Positions 36,765-48,801 of a stretch of DNA of 64,000 nucleotides are shown piece by piece; within the stretch, counting starts at the first letter, position 1, and the number at the start of each line of letters is the position of its first letter. The DNA comes from Arthrobotrys musiformis (lineage: Eukaryota > Ascomycota > Orbiliomycetes > Orbiliales > Orbiliaceae). A model generated the notes under the pieces. It was not told the origin of the DNA, did not search any database, and worked only from the letters and a program-made list of their open reading frames with translations. The stretch lies in contig JAVHJL010000003.1 in the NCBI GenBank assembly GCA_036971715.1, positions 3,286,001 through 3,350,000 on the forward strand, given 5' to 3'. A program made the position numbers and the translations under genes.

Positions 36765-38855
36765 ATGTCTTCGTTACCTGTCGTTCCCCCTCGTCCTGCG
36801 AGGGCTTCCGCTACATCGCCTACTGAAAGCTCTGGTGCGGCTCCACCAGTAGTCCCAGCTCGACCAGATCGCTCGAAATCTCCCTTGCCCGAGACAGAAG
36901 GTTCCTCGGAAAGACCATCTTCCCCGGAAACAAAACGAAAGATCGATCCAAATCTCGATTTGCATCAACCAATGGCTGTCAGGCCCGCTGCAGAAATCCC
37001 CAAGGCTCCTCAGCATGAGGATATTCCTGAAATCGGGCAGCGTGTGCCCATGTTGGACTTTGCTGGCGACGTCCAAGCCCCGTCTCCATTGGCTCCGGAT
37101 AGCCGATCTGCTAGCCGAGCCAAGCGCCGTAGCCAGCATGCTCCAAATCTTCCCCCAGGAGATGGTCCTATGATTGTTGGCGATTTCGGAGCCTATCCTG
37201 CTGGAAAGGTTTACCGTCAAAATGGTAGCTATTCTTTGAGCCACGACGATTTGACCAGGAGTGTCATGACCGCTAGCGGAGCTGGTGTTGCTACTACCCC
37301 TGGTGTTGAGGGCGTTCCAGACGAAGAGATCGGCTACATAGTCAGTGACGAGATTGCTTCGAGGGATGCCACTCCTCAGGGTACTCCTGGAGGCGTTATT
37401 ACTGCTGGTCACAAACTCCCAAGCAAGTCGCCTCTTGCAACAGCTGTCTCTGCTCTCGAAGATGAGAATGACACCACCCACCAACTTCCAAACCTCGATG
37501 AGGCTGGAAATGATAGCCATGGAATCTACGGCAGGGGTGGCTTCGCCAACTCTAGCACGAGTTTGGGAGTCCCCACCTCCGGCCGTCATACTCCATGGGA
37601 AGAATTCCAGGATGAGCGTGCTGAAGGAACACCAATTCTGGCCTCCGATGAGGCCGGAAAATATCCTGTTTGGAATCCACCGGCTATTTCCCCAAGGCTG
37701 TCGGCTCAAGAGGTTCGCCGACCACCCTCCTCCAACAGGTCTAGAACCTCGCCTTCCCTCATCCCAACTGAGAACCTTGATGACGAACCACCAAGTCCTA
37801 TCAAAGAACACGTTCCGTTGTTCCCTGAGGGTGCGGCTCCACCACGTGCTCCATCCCGACCAAAGCTTGACAAGCAAGCTAGCAGCCAAGGTTTCCCTAG
37901 CAAAGATGTCTGGGAAGACGCACCAGAGAGCTCCCATGCTACATACGAAGTCGAGGAAGAGGAACAGAAGCCCGATCCGGACTACTATGATCCTGCTAAG
38001 AACAAGATCACTGAGAAGGCCGCCGAGGCCGACGCTCCAAAGGAAACACCGGTTAGCCCACCAAGCGTTCCAACCCGACCAGTAAAGCGAGTTCCTACAG
38101 ATGAAACCTCCACCGAGGGATCGAAAGCGGCACCAGTCGTTCCAGAACGCCCGAAGGTTCCACCAAGGCCCATCAGAAAAACTTTCGAGCCTGCCGAGAG
38201 CTCTGCCGAAGACTCCCGCGCTCCACCACCACCAAAGCCCAAGCCAGTCATCCCGGGCCGGGTTGGCGGTGGCATCGCTGCTCTTCGTGCCAACTTCATG
38301 AGCGATCTCAACAGCAGATTATCGAAGGGCCCCGTCGCACCAAAGAAGGAAGAGCCAGCACCGGAGGAAGAACCAAAGGAGCGTGAGCCGCTTGAAGATG
38401 TCCGAAAGACTCGAGCTCGAGGTCCGGCTAAGCGCAAACCCAGTGCTGCGGCTGGAGGTGCCCCTGCAGCTGAGACATCAGCCCCGGCCACCGCCCATGT
38501 CCCCAAGCTTACATTCAGCTCGATTATTACTGTTTACTCTATCGGAGATGACTACGAAGTCAGCTTTGACGAGACGAAATTTGATGATGAGCCGAGTAAG
38601 ATCGCTAGGCCGATTGATGACAAAGTCTTGGAGGCAGTTAAAGCCGAAGAAACAGCTGAAGAGAAAAAGGAAGAGACCACCGAGGAGAAGGACACAAGTG
38701 ACGCTGTTGAGACAGTCAAAGACCTTGCGCAGAAGGTAGTCGACACAGTCGTCCCGACAAGTTCGACCGGTACCACCGAAGCTGAAGCCGAAGAGTCGAA
38801 ACCGGAGTTGACGACAACGGCCACGACGACGGAAGAGAAGACCGTGGTTGCCTAG
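36765..38855 (+). CDS. AIM21: Probable Aim21-type actin-patch protein (altered inheritance of mitochondria 21)
   Basis: A single exon of 696 residues. It begins MSSLPVVPPRPARASATSPT followed by PPVVPARPDRSKSPLP: repeated PxxPxR motifs expected to bind SH3 domains. More occur around residues 430-480 (PSVPTRPVKRVP, APVVPERPKVPPRPIRK, PPPPKPKPVIPGRV). Near residues 495-520 is the block GGGIAALRANFMSDLNSRL, which I associate with the fungal Aim21 family. The C-terminus is Glu/Lys-rich. Yeast Aim21 works with Tda2 at cortical actin patches, interacts with SH3 proteins and capping protein, and limits barbed-end assembly; loss affects mitochondrial inheritance. Most of the chain is disordered. The family name is from memory of motif similarity; the alternative is another SH3-ligand scaffold. 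The start is well placed after a long leader. Confidence 0.7.
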   Translation: MSSLPVVPPRPARASATSPTESSGAAPPVVPARPDRSKSPLPETEGSSERPSSPETKRKIDPNLDLHQPMAVRPAAEIPKAPQHEDIPEIGQRVPMLDFAGDVQAPSPLAPDSRSASRAKRRSQHAPNLPPGDGPMIVGDFGAYPAGKVYRQNGSYSLSHDDLTRSVMTASGAGVATTPGVEGVPDEEIGYIVSDEIASRDATPQGTPGGVITAGHKLPSKSPLATAVSALEDENDTTHQLPNLDEAGNDSHGIYGRGGFANSSTSLGVPTSGRHTPWEEFQDERAEGTPILASDEAGKYPVWNPPAISPRLSAQEVRRPPSSNRSRTSPSLIPTENLDDEPPSPIKEHVPLFPEGAAPPRAPSRPKLDKQASSQGFPSKDVWEDAPESSHATYEVEEEEQKPDPDYYDPAKNKITEKAAEADAPKETPVSPPSVPTRPVKRVPTDETSTEGSKAAPVVPERPKVPPRPIRKTFEPAESSAEDSRAPPPPKPKPVIPGRVGGGIAALRANFMSDLNSRLSKGPVAPKKEEPAPEEEPKEREPLEDVRKTRARGPAKRKPSAAAGGAPAAETSAPATAHVPKLTFSSIITVYSIGDDYEVSFDETKFDDEPSKIARPIDDKVLEAVKAEETAEEKKEETTEEKDTSDAVETVKDLAQKVVDTVVPTSSTGTTEAEAEESKPELTTTATTTEEKTVVA

Positions 38856-40176
38856 ATGGCATTTTCGTTTGAAAGAAATAAAAGTAGACTTCCTGTGTTT
38901 TTGCTACTGGTTCAAGCGCTTGTGGTTGTGTCGGTTGGTCGACGAGGGTTTTTTTGATGTCTTTTTTTCTTCTTCTTTAAACTCTTTTGGTGTCTGTGCG
39001 TTCTGTGTCGCCCTTTTTTTGTGATTTTTTTATGCTGAGAACCTCTTCACTCATTCTTAATTTTCGATTGCGGTGGAGGGTAACGGGGGTTAACTGTTTT
39101 TTTGGTTTGTTTTGGGAGGAGGGTAATTGAGAAGTTGGTGAACTTCTGGGAGGAGGGATTATACACGAAACACACACAAGAAGGAAAGAGATAAGGTGGC
39201 TTTTGATAAAGAAGGGAGGAGGCTTAGAATTCTTTGTGATGTAGTTTTTTTTTGTAGCAGCAATGCTTGAATTGTGGATTGAATTAATAGCAATTCGTTA
39301 CCGTTGGTGCTCCCTTGAGGGGATTTATCTTGAGATTTTTGGGGGTGGATAGATGGGTTTAGGCGAAGGGTATTGGACTTTTGTGTATGAATATTATTAT
39401 GGTTTATTGCGGGATATATACTATGGACATTGATTCTTTTATGCAGATATGTGCCCAATTAGAGTGGTATTTGTGATTGTAGTGGTGAATGCTACGTTTT
39501 CTTTTGGGGATATGTTAGCTACGTCTGTTGGAACGTTTGAGAAAGCACGGCATTGGTATTGGATTATGCCCCTACCCGCCATACTTTGGCTTGGGGATAG
39601 GTTTTTCTTTGTGCAGTGGGATTCACGTGGTGAAAGGGAGACGGTCGTGGTTGCAACGTCGGCCAGCAACGTCGGTCAACGCATATTGGTGTTGGATTTT
39701 GTAGGGGTTGGTTTTGTCGTTTCTGTCGAAGGCGGCCCGGGGTATTGGTATGGGATATGGTGGATGGGTGGCTACGAGATTGATGTTGTATCTTGTATAA
39801 AGTACTAATGGGGTGGTATGGGGTGGGCGGGGTATTTCTGAGGTATCATGGCCATTGGGTGTCGGTCTGGTGGATGCGAGCGCGAGGTAAGTTAGGCTCA
39901 GCGCTTTGGAGAGCGTGCTATATATATCTGCACTACAAGCTATTGATTTCCGCTCTGTATCACGATGAGGGATGTGAGGGAGCGAATTTCTCCTAGAGGG
40001 TGGGAGAGCTCCTTCATTTGAAGAAGAGTCCATATCCTCAGTAACGATATTTCTCCACCTTTCTCTTTTCTATTCACACCATAGTCCTTGTTCTTTCAAG
40101 GACTTCGGATTTGTATTTCTCTTTCCCCATTTTCATTCTCATCATTTCTTTTGATTTCCGTTTAACTCCCGGCATC
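38856..40176. other. Intergenic spacer
   Basis: About 1.3 kb between two plus-strand genes. It begins with an AATAAA-like signal (GAAATAAAAG near 38875) suited to the 3' end of the Aim21-like transcript, followed by T-rich and G-rich DNA. Open frames on both strands at 39449-40033 overlap each other and are not supported. Confidence 0.5.
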
Positions 40177-42068
40177 ATGGATGCCTTGACTGCTACTTCT
40201 CTTGCCCAGCTCATAAGAGCTGTGGCACTCCCCCCTCTTGCCACGGCCCAGCCTCACCTCCCTTCTCAAGCCCCGGAATTGGCAGCTGAAATTACACAGC
40301 TTATCCAGAAGTTTGCCGCATCTCCGTCACCCCCTTACACCGGTGGGGCCCGCAGGGACGTGCCCAGCGAGCAGTTGAGACATGAAGTCTCACTGCTCGT
40401 CCGATGCATCGTCCTGGACGGGGAATCTAACCAGCTCGCGGCACCGTCCGCATATAAAGTCGTCTCGGTGAAGGGTGACGTGTCGTTCGAGGGTCTGGTA
40501 GACGCAGTTACCGCCAGGTTGAGCTTTTCGAAGCTCCCTGGCCGGCGGCTGCGATCAATGCAGGCTTGCGACACGGATGGGGTTCAGATTGTTATTGATG
40601 GTGATGTTGCGGTTAGGTATCTTTTGGGCATGGTTGGTAGAGGTGGGGGGGTTAAGATTACGGTTTATGCTGTTGATGGGAGGTTGGTATGTTTTACGCT
40701 TTTTTATTTGATGATTATTGTTTTTGATTGATGATTGCTGATTTTATTCATGGGTAGTCTGAGGGCCAATGGGTGGAGTCATGCACCACGGGGGCTGAAT
40801 TCGACCCGTCGGTTACACCCATCTACGATAAACATTATCGTACCCCGCGATCAACCTCTCCATCTCACGAAGCCGGTTTGGACGGCTCTCGTGATCGCGC
40901 GGGAGAGCGTACTCCGATACATCGTTGGTTTTCCAAAGATAGATCCGAGAGCCCTGTCGCTGCACGAGTACGAGAGTTGTCCCGTGAGTGGGAGAGTACC
41001 CCTCACTCACCCAGTTCTTCGAACCGGTCTTCACACTTATCATCCCATAGACATACGGGGTCTCCATCTCATCACCAACCCCGTTCCCCCGTCCGCTCTC
41101 CACGCCGTTATAAAGCGTCTGAAGAGACGGAGATGGGGGTAGGAGATAGAGGAGTCGAACACGGGATTTCTTCCAAAAGTCCCATCCCATTTTCAATTCT
41201 TCATCCTCCACCCCCACAACCCCACGAAGACCGTCCCCGCTTCTGCGCCCTCTCCATATCTGAAGCGGGGAAGAATAAATACACCCATCGCATCGTAAGC
41301 CAACTCCGCCTCCGCCTTAGTACTGTAAACAAACTCCAATCCGGCTGGAACCACCTCATCCACGACCTCTTCCCCCCAAAACCCTCCGATCAAACCACAA
41401 CCAACAGCAGCCAACTAGAACGACAGGAAGGCGAATACACTATCATGATGTTATTCATGAGAATCAAAGGTCGTCCTGAGGATAGATCATTCTACGATAC
41501 CTCCGGCGACGTGGGTATAATCCTAAATCCCAAGGCCTTCATGCCCGGTAGCTTCAAATGGACCGAACGCTCCGGTAATCTACTACTAACTTTCACCACC
41601 GATCCAACTTTCCAAGTCGTTGATAAAAACACGGATGCGGCGAAAGATCCGTACCCGACTAATTCGACGAATGTATCAAACCACATATCGTTCAATACCG
41701 AAAATGTGCCGCAGTACCGTGTTGACTCCTCGAGCTTTAAGGCTGTAACTGCGTTACTGCATAGTCTTAGAGGCGGGAAGGGGGTGGATGTGGTTATTGA
41801 AGTGCCGATTGGGCAGTTACCTCCGAATCCGAGGGGATTGATGAAGTACTGTTATGGAGCGGAACGGGATGATGGGTTGGGGTTTGAAAGGGATGTGCCG
41901 TTTGTGGTTGAGAGGGAGTATGCGTTTGAAGCGGGGAGGGGTGATCGGAAGTATGATGGGGGGAGGGGGTTTGATAGGGGGGAAAGGAGGGGTATACCGA
42001 TGAGGGGGGTGAAGAGGAAGGGGTGGGGCGATGGAGTTACTTCTGATTGGAAACGGAGACGGGGGTGA
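40177..42068 (+). CDS. Unknown protein with possible PB1-like N-terminal domain
   Basis: Two exons: 40177-40686 and 40758-42068, encoding 606 residues; intron 71 bp, GTATGT donor, TAG acceptor, phase 0. N-terminal residues 1-85 are Ala/Leu/Pro-rich. About 86-170 (YKVVSVKGDVSFEGLVDAVT, FSKLPGRRLRSM, DTDGVQIVIDGDVAVRYLLG, VKITVYAVDG) show the strand-helix-strand order and the acidic D-x-DG...I-x-DGD cluster typical of PB1 domains, though this is inference. A Ser/Arg/His-rich disordered middle follows. A globular segment (HRIVSQLRLRLSTVNKLQSG, EYTIMMLFMRIKG, FKAVTALLHSLRGGKGVDVV) precedes an RGG/RGD-like basic tail (RGDRKYDGGRGFDRGERRG). The tail suggests RNA or nucleic-acid binding. Family not recognised. 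Confidence 0.72.
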
Positions 42069-44160
42069 TTTTTGCTTGTTGTTTTTGAAACAGAGGGTGC
42101 TATCGAGGTGCATTTTATTACGTATAGTCAATGGGATGGTTGATGGCATTTATGGAATCACAGGCGGGGAGAACAAGGCGCTCGAGGCGGAGCGTGAGCG
42201 TAAATCTATAACCAAAAGCGGCAATGTATATACGGGAGTCTAGGCGAGGAAGTATGTATCTAACGCGCGGTTAGCAATTATAACCATGCGCCCACTTACC
42301 CCCAGAAGTAATCAAAGAATGGAGGGGGGAGGGAAAGGGGGATGTAATAAAGTAATACATGCCGAAAAGGGGAATATTAAATAATTCTTTCACAGATATG
42401 CAGATAAGGGAAATATATATAGGACTATTGGCATGGCTATGCACTTTTCGCTGATTAAGAAACGCCTATTTTAGTTATAAGTGCAACCGGCTTTTTTTCG
42501 AATCGGGTATTTGGAGAGGAATTAGGGTAATATCGATCGTATTCCGTATTGGTATCGGTCGATATTACGTAAATTTAGCAGGTATAATGATATACCCCAA
42601 TACGGCTGCTGCCGTAATATCGGCCGGGCGAGGAAATAAGAGGGCTGGGATGGGGATGTTATAATAATGACTCCGGGAGGATTACTGGGGTATGGAAAAG
42701 AAGGGGGGCTTGAACAAAGTAGCTGCTATATTTGTGGCTTTTGGGTATGTACGGGGTCAAGAGGGGGGAAGGGGGGCTATATTATCGTATGCAGGTACAC
42801 TGGCAGGGTAGTTCGGACGCGGGTCGGGCGGCCAATACGGTAGAACGTGGCCTCGTGGACGGGGTTCAGTAGAACGTGGTTTTGAATGGCAACCGGCCAG
42901 TCAAGCATAACTAAAAGATACCCCCCGGCGGTAGTTTTTGTCTTGCCTCCCGGTGTTACATAATTATCTAAGCTTTAACATTCTTGTGCGATCCAGATTA
43001 CATCTTATGTCGTATTGGTGCGTCTCGGGGCATAGAAGGAACATCCTAGGCTATAACCTATGGATCTCGTGGAACCATGGCATCCATGGCCAAGGTGGAC
43101 GAAATGGGACGTTGCAGAAGCACAGAGAAGGAAACATTCCTTCATGGATTGGGGTCATGGTGCCTAACCTCCAAGGTATTTTACCCGGAAAATACGAGAT
43201 GATGAGATAAGCTGTTCTGGAGCCCTGGTTCTCGACTTCATGGACCATTTGTTCTTCAATACTATCGAATTAGAGAATTCTTTGGACGTGGGGGGTTTCT
43301 CTTGCGAAAGAGCTTAAGAGCGGCTAGAAAGTCAAATCGAATTGGACTGGTTCCGCGTAGCGTAGTTCGGAGTTTAGTTGAAGGCAGGTGCTATAACGAT
43401 ATCCTTGGATCTATAGTATACGACTGTAGTCTTATGAAGTGTTTCAGTGTGCATGTATCGGGGACAAGAATGTAAATTTCTAGCTAGAGGCCGGAAAGAC
43501 TGAAAACGGGTATAATATTTCTATATTATAATCCTTTTCGGAAGGCCCTAAGTCAAGCTCAGATTACGAGCACGCGCCTAATAGTAGGGCTGAGGTCGCT
43601 CCTACCCATTAGATTGTATTCATAGCATGCACAGTCTGCGAGCTAGGATCGTACAAATAATTACACCCGAGAATCAATCGGTGTTAACCGTCCAATACAA
43701 TGGCGCAATGCCTAAAAGGAAGCCAACCATTGATTTGGAAACCTTAAGCGGGTCCATATGTTGAATAAGAATAGTTTAGTAATCAATACCGTAAGCTGGG
43801 CGGCTGGGGACGGACAATGGCCGTGGGGCACGGGTGGTCTCGCTACGCCGTGGATTTGATTGGATATCACAAGGAAAGAGACTTCGAAAGGGATTGTCCT
43901 GTTTGCGGGGTAGAGAGTAGTAAGCAGTAATCAATTTGTATGGATTTATTATTGGTATGTGCTAGCTGGCTAATGGTGGATATGTCCAATGTGGGTCCAA
44001 CGATACAGGAGCCGCAAGGCTCTACTGCGATTACTACGAATACAATATGATATCAACTGTTATTACAACAAACCTTGCAAATTCAATGCCCGATCAATGG
44101 CAGTTGATATCGGCAGGCTAGCTTTTGTCAAATTGTGATGGATTTTTGGACAATCCGGAC
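42069..44160. other. Intergenic spacer
   Basis: About 2.1 kb downstream of the PB1-like gene. AT-rich with many ATATC/GATAT words. A short plus frame ending near 43210 is protein-like but too small and isolated to call. No repeat ends identified. Confidence 0.45.
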
Positions 44161-44671
44161 ATGGAGGGTAGGTCACAAGAGATTGAAAGGAGGACCGTGA
44201 GTGCACCTATCGAGGCAGGATTACGTAGTATACAGCTCGCGCTCGTGCAACTACAACGTAACTCTGTTGATATAGAATGCAATTTATATTATGCATATGA
44301 GGAACTTCGATATCACACGAGTAGCCTCGGCATAGAAACTTACACCAGTGAAGTTTACAGGGGTGAAGATATCGAATTCAATGGATCAAAAAAATCCCCT
44401 AGCGACTACCTAGTCATTGGATATAAACGTTTCTTAGAAGCCTGGTTTGGTGACAAGAACTATCGATTCGACATGCATATTGTGATCATGAGGTTACTTC
44501 TGGGCCTGTTTATGAGACGACAGAGAGCCTATCGTACGTGGATTCTTCATAATCTGACGGGCCTCACAAGGATTTGATGTTTTAAGATCCCTAAAAGAGA
44601 CTCGGTTGGAGGATTTGGACCAATTTGTGGAGCGTGGTCTATGGGATCGATTCTATTTGGAAATTCTATAG
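44161..44671 (+). pseudogene. Orphan coding relic with a one-base frameshift
   Basis: From the ATG at 44161, 138 codons read a protein-like sequence with helix periodicity (IEAGLRSIQLALVQLQRNSV, YLVIGYKRFLEAWFGDKNYR, IVIMRLLLGLFMRRQRAYRT) and then stop at 44575-44577. Skipping the single base A44572 moves into another frame that continues protein-like (FDVLRSLKETRLEDLDQFVE, GLWDRFYLEIL) to a stop at 44669-44671. No GT-AG intron can explain the one-base change. The simplest reading is a recently broken gene, or a sequencing indel in a short intact gene of about 170 codons. No family recognised. Upstream and downstream DNA may hold further eroded pieces. Confidence 0.4.
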
Positions 44672-47600
44672 GAGAGGCAAAGGTTCTTCTGCGTTCTTAG
44701 CTATAGCGCTATAGGCGCAGCAGGCCAATCGGGAGAAATGAACACATATATCTGTAGGGTATTATATCCTACCCTTGATAGGTGTTTATGTTCCAACATA
44801 TCACAAACAAAGCATCATTGTTTCAGAGTTTGCCGCGTTTGCCACATCCCGAGAGGCTGGTATCGATCGATCACGGAAGGGATATCCATGTTCAGGTTGT
44901 CGGGTATCCCAAAGTACCAATTTGTAAGAACTGGTTGTATGAAGTCGCTCTGGGTCCGGGTCGCCTGCTACGTCGGGGGAGGTTGACAGTGATAAAAGAA
45001 ATCGCGGGAACAGTTGATAGTGCCCCCCCACGATTACGAATTTTGCTTTAATAGCTCCTTGATGCCCTAGGAATGTCGGGGGCTAGATATTGGCGGTAAA
45101 GTTGCTATTGCGCCTGTTTCCAGTGGCTTGGGGACTCGCAGAGAAAACTATATCAATAACTATTTCAAACCCTTTTTTGAATTAGATATCAACCAATAAG
45201 AAAAAAGCCGCAGCATTTTTTTTTTTGAAATTTTACGCGTTCGTTGGATGCCCCTACAAGACTGTTGTGCTATGATATTAAACATCATTGTCAGTATTGG
45301 GATGTTCGGCCGCGATTGCATGATATGTATCAAGCATTTGCCATCCGGAGATGAGCTTGGGAAACCGTAATCGTGGCCTCGGACAAATTAGGTACATTTG
45401 CATAAACAATAAGACCTGCCTGAATTCCTTTGAACCTGGCCATCTGCCTTTGAAAAGAAAAGTGTCAACTCGAGGCGGATACCCAAAACTCCGAGATTAT
45501 ATAACCTCTAATGAATTGAACATGTCGCCGTATGTAAAGTTTAGTAATACCAGCCTGAGCCTTTCAACCGGATTGCAGGGTACTTAGAATTGTGACAATT
45601 GTACGATGTGCAGAAATGCAACACCCGTAGGGCATGAATTGGCTCGCGTGGGGCGAAATTTACGATACTGCTCGTCTATTTTCAAATATCTCAAATCATT
45701 TTGAATACGATCCCGGGATCCTACGGACTTTAAAGGGTCGTGTCCAGTGGCTAATGTCGTAACTGCCGCAAATACTTACTATGCTCTAGTGCTCTGTGGC
45801 CATGGACGCATATATCCGAATGCCTCCGCTGCAGTACTCGGCCGCCTTTTAGTAATACCGGCAACGGTAGCATAGAAAGCCTTAATAAGTACCACATTGT
45901 AAGCTGCTTACATGTTGCAAGAAGATTTGCCTCTTTGTGGGGCTATAGTCGATTGATCTTATAAGATCGCCTGGTTCCGAAATTATGGCATTTCAGCCTC
46001 ATCCCCAACACACTTGAGGCGTTGCAAGAGGGGGAAAGGGTTAATTGCCTAAAATTGCCTAGTCCTGCCTCATTGTTCGGGGGCAAGAAAACCAACACCA
46101 CGGGGTTCAACCGGGCAGAGCCCACGTTTGCATTTTTAGACTAGCCAACTTGGGCTGTGGAACTCTCGACCTCACGTCAGATTCCGCTGAGGAGATATCG
46201 GATTGTATTAAACCTGGATCATGCTCTCATGCACTTTGTAAGTTCTTTTCCTCCTCCCAGGCCTGAAAGGCGCAATTCACTTGAAGGTATCGCACGTGCA
46301 ATGGTTGTCACGAGGGTTTCATAAACTGCGGACGTTGTATCAATGTCGTAATGCGTGGTCCGACGAATTTTCGCATATCGGGATCGATTCTAGGTAGCCG
46401 TTTGTGCCCGATTATAACTCGAACCGGTTATTAATATTCATGTATGTTGATGAGTATGATGACGAAATATATCCGCGGACTTGTTTGAGATCCGATGTCT
46501 GGCGAAATGGTTGGGCCGAGTTTCCAGGCCCGTTCGCAAAATCCGATGATAAAAACTAGGGTTCCGCTTCGTTCCCGGGTCACGTTGCCTCGAGCTTTGC
46601 CACAGCCGAGTAGCCTTATAGTTTCAATTCAATGGTTTGTAACGGTTCTTACGTATTTTCCGCGGCTCTGCCGGGGTTGGGGACAGTAGGTCGGATCGGC
46701 CAACTTGGGAGCTAGGGTACCAAGCCAAGCTAAGCATATCGGTATCTGGCAGTTCTGTATGACTCCAAAAAATTAGTTTATCATTGTGACGCCTTAAGCT
46801 TCAGCTATCCAAGACAGAAATTTTAGTACAAATTTGAGAAGGGCGCATTTAATTAAAACTAGAGCGTTCGCTGCGAATTGGCGAAGTTCGAAGCCTAACG
46901 AGTGTTCTACAACTTTCGACCTGACGCGCTGCCCGTATCGCATATGTAGACGCATGTCATAGACCACGGCGTGGCAGATTGAAGGGAAATCTTCACAAGA
47001 AAATTTGCAGGGTTCAAATGTTCCGAGGTTACCGAAAATTCGGAGACGACGTATGGCAGGGCGATGTGCAGGTTCTTTCAGCTACTAGAAGCCTCACTGG
47101 AAGGACCCGCACCGGGAGAAGCTTGGGGAAGGATCCATGCTGGGCCTTGAGTCCGCCTTGCACCGGCCCCTCCATTAATACTAGCCAGTAGGAAAGCGTG
47201 TTGTTTCGCCGGGTTATACCGGGGTCAAGGGTTATGAAGCAGCTGTGTAACAATTTCAAATTTGAGTCGAAACATCTGGACATTGAAGATTCAATGAGAA
47301 CCCCCAAACATTACTCGAGTACCGCATATTCGCTTGCAGTTATGCATCTTGCAGGCGCCTGCAATGATCTTGAATTAGTGATACCGCTTCTTGAAAACTT
47401 TTCTTAGTTTTCTCTATTTTAGCCCATTGTTCAGCTGGAAGTTGAAAGTTTTTCGCTCTTGAAGACTAATTTCTGTGGATCTTTGCATTTTCCTAGACCA
47501 AATGGCCACTAGTTTTCGGTATAGAGCGAACTTGGGATGCATGATCGAGTGGCGGCCTTGCGATTCGAATTCATGATCAAGGGACATGACGCGGGACTAA

Positions 47601-48801
47601 GGGTTTTTGCGTTTGGTCCCTGCAGGCCGACATCATAGGAAATATTGGGCGAGATGAGACGAGGGAGCATTGTGCCCGAGGACCTAATTGTGCTAGCCAA
47701 AATATGAAGCAGATGACTGAAGATGGATTTTTTAAAATAATTTCTAGGCAGGATATCCTGAAGAATGCAGCTTCAATTGGTCACAGCGCTATCAATTCAT
47801 GACCCAGATATTGAAAAGGCCTTCGCCAGCCAACCAAATGCCGACATACCCCTGTCCGCAACCCCGGCAGATACGCAAAAGTGGTGGAGGTATCGTCCTC
47901 AATTGGCATCCAGCATCCTGGTTTGGCTGAACAACACGAGACGCTCAACATTTTACCACAATCCTAGAATGAAGAGCGAAAGGATCCAGTCCAGTAGATT
48001 ATCAAACACCGCAGAAAAGTCACGACGGCATTTCGCGGGAAACTTCGTCAAAATGTGGGGAGCGAGCCGCAAGGAGATAGAGATTGTATATGATTGGGTG
48101 CATAGGTAACTATCGAAGTACATGCTAGTACAAAGTCAAAACGGAAAAATCAAAATGGTGCAGCAAACCCGGCGACACCCTGAGCTCTTGATGTGAAAGA
48201 AACAAATCCCACACGCATAACCCCAACCCTTTAATGCAATGAACTCATGACATGCTATCCTTCTTCTATGCATCAAAAATCTGAGCCCTGTTAGTATACG
48301 CAATGCCGCTAAAATTGCTAGAGAAAACCGGACGATTTCAATAGGTTAGCAATTAGCCCCTAGAATCGGTCCGCTGTATGCATGCAAATAGGAAACCAAA
48401 GGATAGGCTCCGCAAGGACAGCCTAGTCTATATGCTCGTGTGTAAGTACCACCAAAATAGAATGAGAACAAACATGCAAAAAAAGTTCCGAATGACGAAA
48501 GCTTGGAAAAAAAAAAAAAAATCAAATGACCGTCAACGTTGCCGAGAAATAAAATGACACAAGCAGGCAAAAAAGGACGTAGGACATGCCTATGGAGTAT
48601 GAATCATACAGGAAACATTAGAACGAAAGAAATGCGATTTCAGAAATAAGAATAATCAATGTCGAAACGAAGAAAAAAAAACAAGGAAATGTGGGATCAA
48701 TTGAAAGTGATAAGATTTTGTGGAGCCATCAACTCGGGCGATAAATGGTAGCACGGGGTTCGTCGAAAGCGTTAAAGTGTCAAATTGTTGTTTCAAGTCG
48801 C
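44672..48801. other. Gene-poor, relic-like region
   Basis: About 4.1 kb. It has several short protein-like stretches in changing frames: 44782-45051 plus (with VQVVGYPKVPICKNWLYEVA), 47198-47407 plus and 47765-48109 plus (with TPADTQKWWRYRPQLASSIL). None has a convincing start, splice links or family motif. They could be eroded exons of one or more dead genes. No transposase, reverse transcriptase or terminal repeats are visible. Confidence 0.4.

Noticed and set aside
41140..41170. tRNA-like GAGTCGAACACGGGAT
   Set aside because: Lies inside the second exon of the PB1-like gene and no cloverleaf can be built around it.
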